From Mactra quadrangularis (taxonomy: Eukaryota > Mollusca > Bivalvia > Venerida > Mactridae), in assembly GCA_025267735.1 (NCBI GenBank), contig CM046294.1, positions 35,867,222-35,931,221 of the forward strand: a stretch of 64,000 nucleotides of DNA, in the 5' to 3' direction. A program made the translations under genes and the position numbers. Position 1 is the stretch's first letter. Each line of letters begins with the position of its first letter. Positions 12,408 through 23,800 of this stretch are shown here, piece by piece. The notes beneath the pieces were generated by a model, which searched no databases, was not told the DNA's origin, and saw only the letters and a program-made list of their open reading frames with translations.

Positions 12408-14913
12408 AACATGTAAAACATGTAAAAAGGTCAAGGCCACCACAGGTGGTTCAACGTGGTTATTCTTCGATCCGTTAAAACTATTATTTTTGGCGATTTA
12501 AAGCCGTTTTTGAGTTCTGTGAAAATTAAAACTAAATTGGAAATATGTGTATGGTAATATAAAATGTATCATGTTTATTTTTTGTTATGTACAGATAGTC
12601 TGTGGTGTGTGGAGAACAATATCATACATAACCAATTGCATATCCAACTATTTGTCCTTTCGTAACTTACTGATTTGCCTACTCGATAAAATCGATAATT
12701 AAACAGAGCCTCCGTTGTTGCGCTCGGTATTGTTCGGAAATTTCCGATATGACACCCTGCTGTGATCATAGACTGATAAAACTGATCAACCCCCATCAAT
12801 ATATCACGTGATAGACTCTGCATGACGTCTGGTACCAACATTTGATTTGTTATACTTTCATGCAAGCTTATAAATTAGAGACAGTGAGCGGTAAGAATAA
12901 AAATAAATTCCATGGAGTTTTATTTACATATCTTTTTATGAAAAAAACTACACTTTATAAGATATGTGTCATACATATAATTTTCATTGCATCTTGTTTT
13001 TATTTCATTTGCAACAGTGTAAGTAAATGTACACATTAATTCTTATAATATTATAAAATATAAAATAATTATTTCAATGACAATTAAAAACATCAATCAA
13101 TGTGTATATTAATTGTACACTTAATAGTCGCTATAACTCAGAAAGGCAAATATGAACGCAATAGCTGAACATAAAATACAGACAATGTGCAATATAATTT
13201 CATATAAAGACAACTATCTGGAACATCAATTAATACCTAGATATATGTATAGAATAGGTGCTTTCATATAACCACTGGCTATTTTTCATTACTTAAAAAT
13301 TCCATAAAACAAACACGGACAAAAAAAGACAGATAGCTTTTCACAGATAAATGTTTAAAGAAATAAAGATCTATATCATCCTCGCTACCCTGTATATGTT
13401 TTACGACCTGGATGGTGTAATAATGATTGTAGTATCCTGTCATAAAACAAGGACCCTGTTTATAAAGGGGCCTTTGTGTAAAATGACACCCGCTTGGATG
13501 TTGATATACGCACCAACAGGGGTCCAATAAAGAGTGTGATAAATTTCATCAATTCATTTTAAGTCATACAAGAAATTAAGAATGAAAAAGGAGAAATAAA
13601 TATTGTGAAGACAAGACAAATTTTATAATTTGAAACAGCATTTAACTGTATGCGTAGACAAATAAGACGAGTAAATGCATGTACAGTCATCAGTATTCTT
13701 TTCTCAGCTAGGTGTAAATTAATTATTTTTAGAAGTTTTATGAGCTAGAAGTCGTCTGATTTTTTGTAATTCATTTGATCAATTAACCATTTATAACAGC
13801 ATCATTTTATTAAATTAAATAAGGTATATTCCACTTAAATACTTATTTTACTGTATAACTTGTGTAAAAATATGAAACAAATCACGAATTATACATTCCC
13901 GTACGATAGTGACAAGTAAACTTGAAATAGAATAAAATACTTCTTGTCACATTGACACACTGTCTTAGACTAGAGAAAAAATATCTTGTATCTGTAAAGC
14001 CCTTTATTTAAAGTACGAGATTTTTGACTGCAAGGAAAATTCACCCATTTTAACACCGCTAACGAACACGAGTTTTAGACATAAAAATGAATCATATAGT
14101 GTGATCTTATATAAGTACTCTACTTTTTTAAAGCCATGGACACTTCAAACCCATATCAGAATAGGTATGTGATATTTTGATAATTGCATGTTTGTAAAGC
14201 ATGCAGTTAGCTATCAAGTTTACTTTTGATAAATATATCTTTATTTTGTGGCTCTGATCATAATGCTAGATAAGAAATAATATATTTGACCGCAGATAAG
14301 ATCGGTAGCGATAGAGTGTCTTACGCTATCGGCCGTTCGGCTATCTTCGTCAGTTTCCGTATAGCGAAACGGAATCTCCCGAAAGAAAGAAAAAAACAAT
14401 ACTTACTAAACTAATTCGCTAATTCCCCCTACTAAATATTCTTAAAAAATTATGAAACATATACCACTTTTTAAAGAAAAGATTGTAGTTATTGAATCCG
14501 ATTGGGATAGAAATGATTTTTAAATAATAAAAAAGAAATTAGACAAACTATTGCAAATGTTGAGGTAAAAAAAATGCATTTTGTACTAAAATTCATATAA
14601 AATAGGGTTAACATTTTTAACTCAAAATTCCCCCAACTATTTATTTTTCAATTTTAAAAAAATATATACCACAAGAAAGATGTTGAATTGAATTATTTGA
14701 AACTGAATGGGATAGAATGATAAATAACTTTAAATTCAAGTTATATTAGATTAAGTACCAACGTCCTTCTTATTTCTATATAGCGCTCACTACCCTATCA
14801 GGCTTATCGATAAAGGACAAATAGTTGGATATGAGAAAAAATTGGTATTCTGTGACAGTGTATGTTGATATGAAGATATCAAGTATAAGGTTTAATTTTC
14901 TTTTTTCATGTAA

Positions 14914-17900
14914 ATGACTGAAAAAATAACGTTTGCTTCCATGAATGTCCAAGGCCTAGGTGATAAATCAAAACGCAAAGACGTATTCGGCTTCCTTCAT
15001 GAGAAAAATTTTAACATATACTTCCTGCAGGATACTCACTTTACAAATAAAGAAACAAATTATATAAGAAGTCAATGGGGCTTTAAATGTTTTTTCAGTA
15101 ATTTTGGCAGTCAATCAAGGGGGGTTTGTATTTTGATTAAGAACAATTTTGACTTTCACTTTCTTTCTGAAGAAAATGACAATGATGGAAATCTGTTGAT
15201 CATACATTGTGAAATTTACTCAAAGCCATTTAGTTTGTTCTGTATATACGGACCAAATAGGGACAGTCCTGATTTTTATATCAATATTAAATCAAAAATT
15301 AGTAACATTAATCATTATTGTATAGTCGGAGGTGACTTTAATTTAGTTTTAGACCCACAAAAAGACTGTTTTAACTATAAAAACATAAATAACCCCAGAT
15401 CTAGAGAAATAGTTATGCAAATGTTAATAGAAAATGACCTCATTGACTGTTGGAGGGAACAAAATATTGAAAAATTAAGGTATACATGGTTTAAAAATAA
15501 CCCGATAAAAAAGGCTCGCCTGGATTTCTTCTTAATTTCTAGCTATTTATTTACAGAAGTAGAACAAACAAATATTTTACCTGGCTACAGGACAGATCAT
15601 TCTCTTGTTGTATTATCTTTAGACTTGATAAAATTTAAAAAAGGTTTTTCATATTGGAAGATGAATAATTCACTATTAAAAGATTGTCAATATGTGTCTG
15701 AAATTAATCAAATGATTGAAGAAATAAAACTCAAGTATAGCTCTCAAGTTCAGAACACTAATCTTCCTTTAAACTTAATTCCTGATGCAGAGTTAAAACT
15801 TACTATTTCAGATCAGTTATTCTTTGAAACCCTTTTAATGGAAGTAAGAGGGAAAACTATTGCATATTCATCAAGTAAAAAGAAAAATCAAAACTTGGCA
15901 GAAAAAAACCTTGAAAATGAAATTGAAAATTTACAAAACTCAAACAATTTTGATATATCTATGCTAGAATCAAAGAAAAAAGAATTAATTGATTTAAGAA
16001 AAAATAAATTGGAAGGAAATCTAGTAAGATCAAGAGCAAAATGGATACTGGAGGGGGAAAAACCCACAAAATATTTCTGCAATTTAGAAAACCGTAATTT
16101 CACCTCAAAAATAATGAACTCTTTATACTCAAAGTCTGGTAACCTTTTACTTGATCAAAATGAAATTCTTAAAGAAACTGAAACTCATTACAAAAATTTA
16201 TATTCAAATAGAGACTGTGAAAATGTTAATTTAGATACACTTTTCCCAAATAACTCAGTAAAAAAACTTAATGAATCAATGAAAACTTCTTTAGAAGGGA
16301 AATTATCATATAAAGAAATGTTGTTAAGCTTGAAAAATATGTCTAATTATTCTGCCCCAGGGAATTCTGGTTTCACAGCTGCTTTCTATAAAGTTTTCTG
16401 GTCAAAAATTGGTCATTTTCTTGTTAGGTCAATCAATTCAGCTTTTGATAATGGTGAACTTTCAGTTTCTCAAAAACTTGGCGTAATAACTTGTATACCC
16501 AAAGGCAACAAAGACAAACAATATCTAAAGAATTGGCGTCCTATATCTTTACTAAATATTTCGTACAAAATAGCGTCTGCAGCCATAGCAAACAGAATAA
16601 AGTCAGTTCTCAATACTGTAATAAGTGAAGACCAAACTGGGTTTATTCCAGGACGTTTCCTAGGTGAAAACATTAGATTAATGTATGACGTTATGTCTTA
16701 TACTGAAAAGTTTAATTATCCTGGAATGGTTCTTCTCATTGATTTTGCTACAGCATTTGATTCAATCTGTTGGGAATTTATGTCAAAAGTCTTAGACTTT
16801 TTTAACTTTGGTACAGACATAAAAAAATGGATACATGTTTTTTATAAGAATATTCAATCATGCGTTTTAGTAAACGGCCATTTATCTGATTGGTTCTATC
16901 TTCACCGTGGATGCAGACAAGGAGATCCTCTTTCACCTTATCTTTTTATTTTATGTGCTGAAATCCTATCTTTACTGATAAAACAAAATAATGATATAAA
17001 AGGAATCAAAATTAATGATCAGGAATACTTAATTTCTCAATATGCTGATGACACATCCTTATTACTTGATGGTTCTGAAAAGTCTCTGTATAATTCAATC
17101 AATGTTTTAAAATTCTATGCCAAAATTTCCGGCCTTAATGTTAATATAGATAAAACAAAAGCTATATGGATAGGTTCAATGAAGAACACTGATCATGTGA
17201 TTTGCCCAGAACTAGGTTTAACCTGGGAAAATGAATCTTTCAAATTGTTAGGTGTAACTTTTACATTAAATCTCAATAATATAATAAATACTAATTTTAA
17301 CCCTAAAATAGAAGAAATTAAATGCCTATTATCAACCTGGTCGAAAAGAATATTAACTCCAATAGGAAGAAATACAGTTATTAAATCTTTAGCTCTACCT
17401 AAATTGATAAATTTAATGATGGGTCTACCATCTCCCCCTGATGAAATTGTTAAAAGAATTCAAAACATGTTTTTTAAATTTCTCTGGAGCAACAATCCTG
17501 ATAAAATTAAGAGAAAACTTATCACTCAAGATTATTGTTATGGTGGAATTAGAATGATAGATGTATCATTCTTTGACCAGTCTATGAAACTTACCTGGGT
17601 TAGACGGTTAATTAACTGCAATACAAAATATTTTAATCTTGTTGAATCTATCTGTCCGTGGCTTCAACATTTTAGCCGGTACGGATCAGACTATGTAAAG
17701 AAAACCATTACTAATTGTCATAATGATTTCTGGAAAGATGTGTGGAAAGCATATATTGATTTCAATGAAAAGGCTTTAGTTAAATCTTGGTATGATTTCT
17801 TATCAATGCCAGTGTGGCACAATTCAAATTTTAAGATTGCGGGCAAATCCTACTGTGACAAAAATTATACTATAAAGGGCATTTCTACAGTAAATGACTT

Positions 17901-18711
17901 TGTTAACAATATGGGAAATTTTTATTCTTATGATGAATTTAAAGATAGATATTCTTGTGCAACTAATTTTTTACAGTATAACAATATTGTTCATTCAATA
18001 AAGAAATTCCTCAATAATGCTAGATTACATCAGTTATCATGTAATAGTTACAACCCTATTCAACCATTATTTATTAAATTGACTTCACAATCTAAAAAAG
18101 GGTGTCGCATATTTTACGATGTTTTAAATTTACATCCGGTGACCAGAAATTCTGAAATGAAATGGAAATATGACCTCAATGTAAACTATATTAACTGGAA
18201 ACAAACATACAAAATGCCTTTTAAAGTTTTACAGGAAAGCAAACTTCAATGGTTTCAATATAGAATTAACCAAAGAATTCTGGGTACAAAATCCTTACTT
18301 AAAAAGATGGGCATACAAAATGATGATAATTGTACTTTTTGTAATTCTTCAATTGAATCTATAGCTCATTTATTTTTTGACTGCGATGTGGTCAAGACAT
18401 TTTGGCAGGCCGTTAAGTTATGGATAGCAAACAACTGTCCAAACATTAGCACTAATTGGTCAAAACAGGATATTTTGCTTGGTAATGACAGACATCAAGA
18501 TATTTTATACAAATTCCTTATACTAGCTAAGCAGCATATATTCAAATGTAAAATGAATTCAATGATTCCTAATTTACAAGATTTTCAGAGACAGCTGGTC
18601 TCATACTACAAAGTCGAACAATACAATGCTGTTATATCGTCAAGTCTTCATACATTTGATAGGATGTGGTCTCCATTAATTACTTTGGTATCAACATATC
18701 AAATGCAGTAA
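14914..18711 (+). CDS. LINE ORF2: endonuclease-reverse transcriptase
   Basis: This 1265-residue protein nicks target DNA and copies the element RNA at the nick. The N-terminal APE-type endonuclease (about residues 1-235) shows ASMNVQG (N11), FLQDTH (D40, where many relatives have Glu), VGGDFN (about 140-145), ARLDF, and the terminal TDHS (D228, H229). The reverse transcriptase (about 440-760) shows NWRPISLLN, QTGFIPGR, LLIDFATAFDS (D610), GCRQGDPLSPYLF and QYADDT, with the catalytic YADD at 710-713. A C-terminal CCHC-like knuckle uses C1140, C1143, H1152 and C1157, typical of L1/Tx1-type ORF2. Length fits the family. There is no internal stop or frameshift. The start at 14914 follows a stop 6 bases upstream in a neighbouring frame (tgtaaATG), and initiation may depend on reinitiation or an internal route. 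Antisense frames inside it are shadows. Confidence 0.95.
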   Translation: MTEKITFASMNVQGLGDKSKRKDVFGFLHEKNFNIYFLQDTHFTNKETNYIRSQWGFKCFFSNFGSQSRGVCILIKNNFDFHFLSEENDNDGNLLIIHCEIYSKPFSLFCIYGPNRDSPDFYINIKSKISNINHYCIVGGDFNLVLDPQKDCFNYKNINNPRSREIVMQMLIENDLIDCWREQNIEKLRYTWFKNNPIKKARLDFFLISSYLFTEVEQTNILPGYRTDHSLVVLSLDLIKFKKGFSYWKMNNSLLKDCQYVSEINQMIEEIKLKYSSQVQNTNLPLNLIPDAELKLTISDQLFFETLLMEVRGKTIAYSSSKKKNQNLAEKNLENEIENLQNSNNFDISMLESKKKELIDLRKNKLEGNLVRSRAKWILEGEKPTKYFCNLENRNFTSKIMNSLYSKSGNLLLDQNEILKETETHYKNLYSNRDCENVNLDTLFPNNSVKKLNESMKTSLEGKLSYKEMLLSLKNMSNYSAPGNSGFTAAFYKVFWSKIGHFLVRSINSAFDNGELSVSQKLGVITCIPKGNKDKQYLKNWRPISLLNISYKIASAAIANRIKSVLNTVISEDQTGFIPGRFLGENIRLMYDVMSYTEKFNYPGMVLLIDFATAFDSICWEFMSKVLDFFNFGTDIKKWIHVFYKNIQSCVLVNGHLSDWFYLHRGCRQGDPLSPYLFILCAEILSLLIKQNNDIKGIKINDQEYLISQYADDTSLLLDGSEKSLYNSINVLKFYAKISGLNVNIDKTKAIWIGSMKNTDHVICPELGLTWENESFKLLGVTFTLNLNNIINTNFNPKIEEIKCLLSTWSKRILTPIGRNTVIKSLALPKLINLMMGLPSPPDEIVKRIQNMFFKFLWSNNPDKIKRKLITQDYCYGGIRMIDVSFFDQSMKLTWVRRLINCNTKYFNLVESICPWLQHFSRYGSDYVKKTITNCHNDFWKDVWKAYIDFNEKALVKSWYDFLSMPVWHNSNFKIAGKSYCDKNYTIKGISTVNDFVNNMGNFYSYDEFKDRYSCATNFLQYNNIVHSIKKFLNNARLHQLSCNSYNPIQPLFIKLTSQSKKGCRIFYDVLNLHPVTRNSEMKWKYDLNVNYINWKQTYKMPFKVLQESKLQWFQYRINQRILGTKSLLKKMGIQNDDNCTFCNSSIESIAHLFFDCDVVKTFWQAVKLWIANNCPNISTNWSKQDILLGNDRHQDILYKFLILAKQHIFKCKMNSMIPNLQDFQRQLVSYYKVEQYNAVISSSLHTFDRMWSPLITLVSTYQMQ

Positions 18712-19980
18712 CAGCTGTCAAAGATTATGATGTTATGTATTATAAACTGGGCATTTTCTAACAATACACCAACACTTTGTTCCTCCACCTACCACAGCTA
18801 TGTGTTTATATCCTAACCATCCACCGGATGGCTTTTCCTTTTTTTATTTTTCATCCCTCTTTCTATACTTCTATATTTCTTCTATTTCTTTATTCTCTCT
18901 GAATTCACAAAAAATTACAAACTTTGTGTGCAGTTTATATTGTTTATTTGTAAATACATGTATTTACCTGACTTAATGTTTGATTTTTTATTCATTGTAG
19001 ATTGGATCTCCAAGAAAGAAACGTTTGATTATGTATGTGAATATGTGAATTGTTACATGAATATGTATGGGTGTAAAGATAATTTTATACATGTAAAAGA
19101 AGAAAACTATTGATTATATTTATAATATTAACTCAGTCTGAATGTTATATGCATATTACTTTTGGACAGGTGTAAAATCAAATTATCGTAACTATTATAT
19201 GGTTCTTATTATATTAAAATTATTTATGTTTACTGTTGTTTTTTGGTATTTTTTTTACCTTCAGTAAGTGATTATGTTATACTCATTATTAACTTATCAT
19301 CCAAGGGAGAATACTCTTGTATAGTTCATGCCTTTTTTATCTCCCTTGTTAGTCACAATCTTAAACGGTAACATCCAGTGGTAAATGAAATATTGTAATT
19401 ATTCTGTAGAGAATTTACTTTATTTTATTTTTTTTCCCTTTTTTGCTTCAATTCTGCTGACCCTAAGTAACCAACCAAATACAAATTTTATCTAGTCTCT
19501 ATTAAGAAATTTAACACTTAGAAAAGTAGTTATGCTTGTTTTTGGATGTGTTAAAATATTCATTATATTGATAATCAAATATACTAATACAAAACCTGAG
19601 AAGGTACTTTTATGTGTTCATTTATAGATGTTTTGTATCATTTTGACAAGTCTCATACATATGAAACTAAAACTCGTTAAGTTGACTGTCTCTTTTCCAT
19701 GCATAATGTTTTTTCTCCCTACGGAATTTTTTTTTGTTAAACATTCTCCATTAATCTATAATATGTTTTTATTTACAATAATATTACTGGATTAAAAGTT
19801 GTTTTCTTTTATGAAATTCTAATAACTCTTGATAATGTTAACATAGTAAATCAACATGCATATATTATTATAACATCATTGTACTATTATGCTTGTGTTT
19901 TTCATTATCAAATTCTATCATTATACATGTATTTTTTACTTGTAAACTATATGAAAATAAAAAGAATTACAAAAAAAAAA
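18712..19980 (+). other. LINE 3' untranslated region and poly-A tail
   Basis: This is AT-rich DNA with no reading frame of note. It ends in about ten A residues directly before the right target duplication (19981-19995). Confidence 0.7.
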
Positions 19981-19995
19981 GTTTTGAACATGTAA

Positions 19996-21189
19996 TGTTT
20001 TGTACAAGAAGGCTGATCCAAACAGCAACACATGTATATACAGTAAAGTATTCCTACTAGGATCAACTTGCTTATTGCAAAAACATGCGACTTGTGACGA
20101 TGGAAATTTTGAGAAGAAGAAAACGTCCCAATATTAAGACCGTTCCTCTACAAACATTTTCGTCTTTTATGGTCATAATACATGTAGTTGAACTTTACTG
20201 CACACTTTGTTGTAATATGTGAGTATTAACCTTTTAGTACTTTTCTTCGTTCCACAAAACTTTATTGTTACCAAATAACCTTTCGTCAGAATATATAAGT
20301 TTGTATGTTTATTACATATATGCCTTACCTGGCACGTACCCATCACTGATGTTTGACAGATTGCGTGCTGCCAAAGCTAAAATGTTCCTTATAAGGAAAT
20401 TGGTCAAACAAATGATGTCATATAAAAACAATTACACGACATTTTTTCTTTTAGCTGGCGTCTACAAACTTAAATGCACTAAAATACCGATAACAGTTTT
20501 GACCTTTGGTATACAAGTGCAAATGGCTAACAATGGATGAAAATGCCAAATAATCGTATATTAGCGTTTATTAGTAAGCAGGCTTAGGTATTAGGTTTTA
20601 GGTATGCTTTGGGTGCAAAACCTTTCCTAGATGACAAACAGCGTCCAAAAACATTCAGTTTCATATCAGCAACTACCCCTGTAGTATCAGCAATTCCTCT
20701 GCGGGTAATGTTAAGACAATAGCAAATAAATAGGACCCGAATTCCCTACAACAAACTTCGTCTTAAGTTCGTAAGGAAAACAATTAAATAAATGCCTTAT
20801 GTCCCATTTCAATTTTCAGTCGAATCACGACAGTCAGTCATTCTTGACTCACAGACTGTACCTGGAGAGGGTAAGATTTCCGCAACAACTCCTTTAATTA
20901 TTTTAACATATTTTATCGTATTTTTTATAATTGGTTGCCAATGTGTTTATATGTGTAACCTCACATATTGTCTCATCGCCATTAAATGCCAACGCACGAA
21001 AGGGAAACATTCCAAACTTCTCGACCATTTACCTATATAAACTTTATTTCCTCCAATATTTGAAGATTAACAAAGAACATTCATGTACATGTCAGAAATA
21101 TAACATACATAAATAAATTACAGTGAACAAAAGGTTTACTTGCAATCCCCCGTGGTTGAATAACCTCGGGCATATATGCACGCCATTTT
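19996..21189. other. Noncoding, nothing recognised
   Basis: Small frames exist near 20.3 and 20.8-21.1 kb. They overlap each other in different phases, have no splice context and contain no motif, so none is called. Confidence 0.45.
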
Positions 21190-21345
21190 ATGGAACTACC
21201 TTAGTATTTATTGCTCGAACAAAATGCTTTAACTGGTGTTGAAGTAAATAAATCCACAATCGTTTTGGCGATGAATAATGTCTCAAGACTTTAGTCCATG
21301 AATTTAAAATACACGATTCAATGAAAACGCTGAACAATATTTCGT
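21190..21345 (+). repeat. Dispersed repeat, partner at 55038-55212
   Basis: Segments such as 'ggtgttgaagtaaataaatcca', 'tttagtccatgaattt' and 'gctgaacaatat' recur in the same order and orientation near 55105-55210, with indels. This is an unclassified interspersed repeat, and its ends are not defined. Confidence 0.55.
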
Positions 21346-21866
21346 TCAATATTCATTCAGAGAATAGTCGAGGTGTGCCGAATGAAAACGTTTATACTTA
21401 TACTAAAACACTGGTCCCTATTTCTGCTATGGTTCCTAAACTTTATCACAGCCTACGTAATTTTCCAGAAAAGCTATTCTATTTTATTCGAAAATATTAA
21501 TCGTAGACATGTTACAGCCGTAGTGCAGTCGCGTAAGTTCAGTTCGTAATTTTTATCTGAAAATAATCGGGAAATTGACAAACCTATTTCAAAGTTGAGA
21601 CTTAAGTACAGTCTCGTACAAACAACGCACGAACAATGCCTCCTGGTGACGAACCTGGGTTACTGACTTTTAAAATTAATGAGTGCGCGGAGGGATTTCA
21701 GTATAACATTTTTAGTGATAATTTATCTCGTACGTACATGTACATTCTACCAGTTGTTCTAACGATGCATCCTTTGACAGAATGATTAATCGTTTAATGG
21801 CAAGAACAATTTCAAAAGTCCTTAAAATCGAGCGAAGAATTAATTTAAAATAAAGAACAGCCCATG

Positions 21867-21953
21867 CGTCATCATTCTCGTACCCCAAGGTTATCAAGAT
21901 TCTCGATCTAGTATCGAGAATCTTGTTAGCCTCTGGGAATGAGAATGTGCGAC
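21867..21953. repeat. Long palindrome with 13-bp perfect arms
   Basis: The sequence caagattctcgat (21895-21907) and its exact complement (21913-21925) are separated by five bases. Weaker complementarity continues outward for some 25 bases on each side (attctcgtacccc against gggaatgagaatg). It may be a small foldback element or a cruciform-forming site. It is not followed by a T run, and no gene adjoins it. Confidence 0.6.
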
Positions 21954-22287
21954 ACGTACTTCAAATTTACGACCAAACCCACACATTTTTGCGTGCAGCA
22001 TATTTTTATGTTAACATTCTTTACTATGGTGAATTAATACTGCCATCGTACTTTATATAAATGAACAAAGCGACTCTGTCGATAAGCAGTTATTGTTTTT
22101 TAACTCAAAGTACTTAATATTGATATCATGATCAATTTGTGAACTTAATCGCCAGAATGATTTCTTCTTAGATATAGGACCAAAAGTAATCATTTTTAAC
22201 AAGCTTGGATAATCTGGAGATGGTTTCAAACTAAAAAATCAGTTTTTCTATTTAAAAGGTTTTTTTGCTTCAAATGGCAAGAAGTTG

Positions 22288-22585
22288 GAACAGTGGTTCA
22301 GTGGTAGGTTGCGTGCTCGGGAGTCGACAAGTCTCCGGTTCGAACCCCACCAGGGGCACTGCGAAATCCCTTGTTCAAGAAACTAGCCTCCGATTGCTTC
22401 ACTCCACCCATGTGTAAATGGGTACTTGTGTGTGGGGGGGCGATGTAATTCCGACTTCAGACTTCAAATGGAGATTGATAGATAGATAGATACCAGTAGC
22501 CGATGACCAGGGAATAACAGCTGTAAGGTCGGTGAACGTGAATCATCATGAAAACAAGACTATGAAGGGCAATAACCTAAACTTA
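22288..22585 (+). mobile_element. tRNA-derived SINE, family B (copy 3)
   Basis: The A box is tggttcagtggtaggttgc and the B box is ccggttcgaaccccaccagg. The body runs through 'gattgcttcactccaccca' and 'gtgtaaatgggtacttgtg' to a (gata)n stretch and the 3' section 'tgaccagggaataacagct'. Both internal promoter boxes look functional. The polynucleotide tail is not clear. Confidence 0.8.
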
Positions 22586-23304
22586 TACGTTAAAATACAT
22601 GTATATTCTTTTCATTAGAATGCAAGGTTAAGGAAGGTTTTTGACATTTTGAAATGCCTTTGGCATGTTTTGTCAATTGTGAAATAGGTGCAGTATGTTT
22701 TGAAACTTGTAGCATTATGCACTTCCATGTTTTCTGGCACGAAACAAGTACATTTATCAAATCAAAATGGCAGAATACAGCTGCTACTTCGATAAAATAC
22801 CAATGCCTGATCGCAGCTGGAACATGATGGCTATATTTTTAAATTGTATAAAATAATTGGATACTGTATTCGTCTGAAAATTTGTTTAATTTGTAATAGA
22901 TGACGGGCTAGTGGGAAACCCAATGATTTAAATGTGGCACATGTTGGCACATTTTGACAAATCCTATTTTTATCTTTGGGATATATACGTATGTCTGTCT
23001 AATGTCCGTTGGTTACAAGTTTTCATTTTCAAGTCTTACAAATTTCACAAATTCGGAAAATTTAAAACTGGTTTCTAACTATACACGTCAGCTAAGTCGA
23101 AATGCAGATCTTTGCTGCAAATGGCAAGCTAGAACCAAGCAGCTCGTTTCAAAATCAAAATCGCGTGGAATATATAATTATTAATATATAAATGCAATGT
23201 ATATATTAATATATATATTTCTCGACACGAAATCCAACTCTCAACCCTAAGATTTACACCAAAGGACTACTCATAGACAATATACCGCAACAACGCCCAT
23301 GTGT
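22586..23304. other. Noncoding, nothing recognised
   Basis: A frame at 22954-23184 lacks any motif and is not called. Short AT palindromes occur around 23170-23216. Confidence 0.45.
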
Positions 23305-23800
23305 AACCCCTGCATTGCAACATTGTTCTCTACGTAACCCTGCATTACAAACACCGCCTTCTCCGGACCTCTACATTGCAACACCACCCCTCCGTACCTG
23401 TGCATTGCAACACCACCCCCTCCGGACTTCTACATTGCAAACCGCCCCCTCCGTACCTGTGCATTACAACACCGCCTCTCCGTACCCGTGCATTACAACA
23501 CCGCCCCCTCCGTACCTCTGCATTACAACACCGCCCCAATCCGTACCACTGCATTACAACACCGCCCCCTCCGTACCTCTGCATTACAACACCGCCCTCT
23601 CCGTACTACTGCATTACAACACCGCCCTCTCCGTACTACTGCATTACAACACCGCCTCTCCGTACTACTGCATTACAACACCGCCCCTCTGTACCACTGC
23701 ATTACAACACCGCCCCTCTGTACCACTGCATTACAACACCGCCCCCTCCATACCTCTGCATTACAACACCGCACTCACCATATTTCAGACTTATGACACC
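23305..23800 (+). repeat. 30-bp minisatellite, about 16 units
   Basis: The unit is ccgtacctctgcattacaac followed by accgccccct. The units drift from degenerate at the left (23305-23460) to nearly identical at 23461-23760. Some units are 29 bp. Because the unit length is a multiple of three and lacks stops, all three plus frames and one minus frame stay open. These are artefacts of the repeat and not proteins. The C-rich strand asymmetry makes the array stand out from its AT-rich surroundings. Confidence 0.9.

Larger units (their letters stand above)
12408..19980 (+). mobile_element. L1/Tx1-clade LINE insertion, ~7.6 kb, with intact ORF2
   Basis: The element is bounded by a 15-bp direct repeat (12393-12407 and 19981-19995) and ends in an A-rich tail (about 19958-19980), as expected for target-primed reverse transcription. 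ORF2 occupies 14914-18711. The 2.5 kb upstream of ORF2 show no ORF1 on the plus strand. The 3' untranslated region (18712-19957) is AT-rich and ends with an AATAAA-like signal (gaaaataaaaag, ~19953). The intact 1265-codon frame suggests a fairly recent insertion. Two cautions apply. The 5' boundary rests on the duplication alone, and a 22-bp inverted match (12639-12660 against 14812-14833) hints that the 5' part is rearranged or of another origin. Confidence 0.75.

Noticed and set aside
15888..16673. Minus-strand frames inside the LINE ORF2
   Set aside because: They are antisense shadows of a well-supported coding frame.
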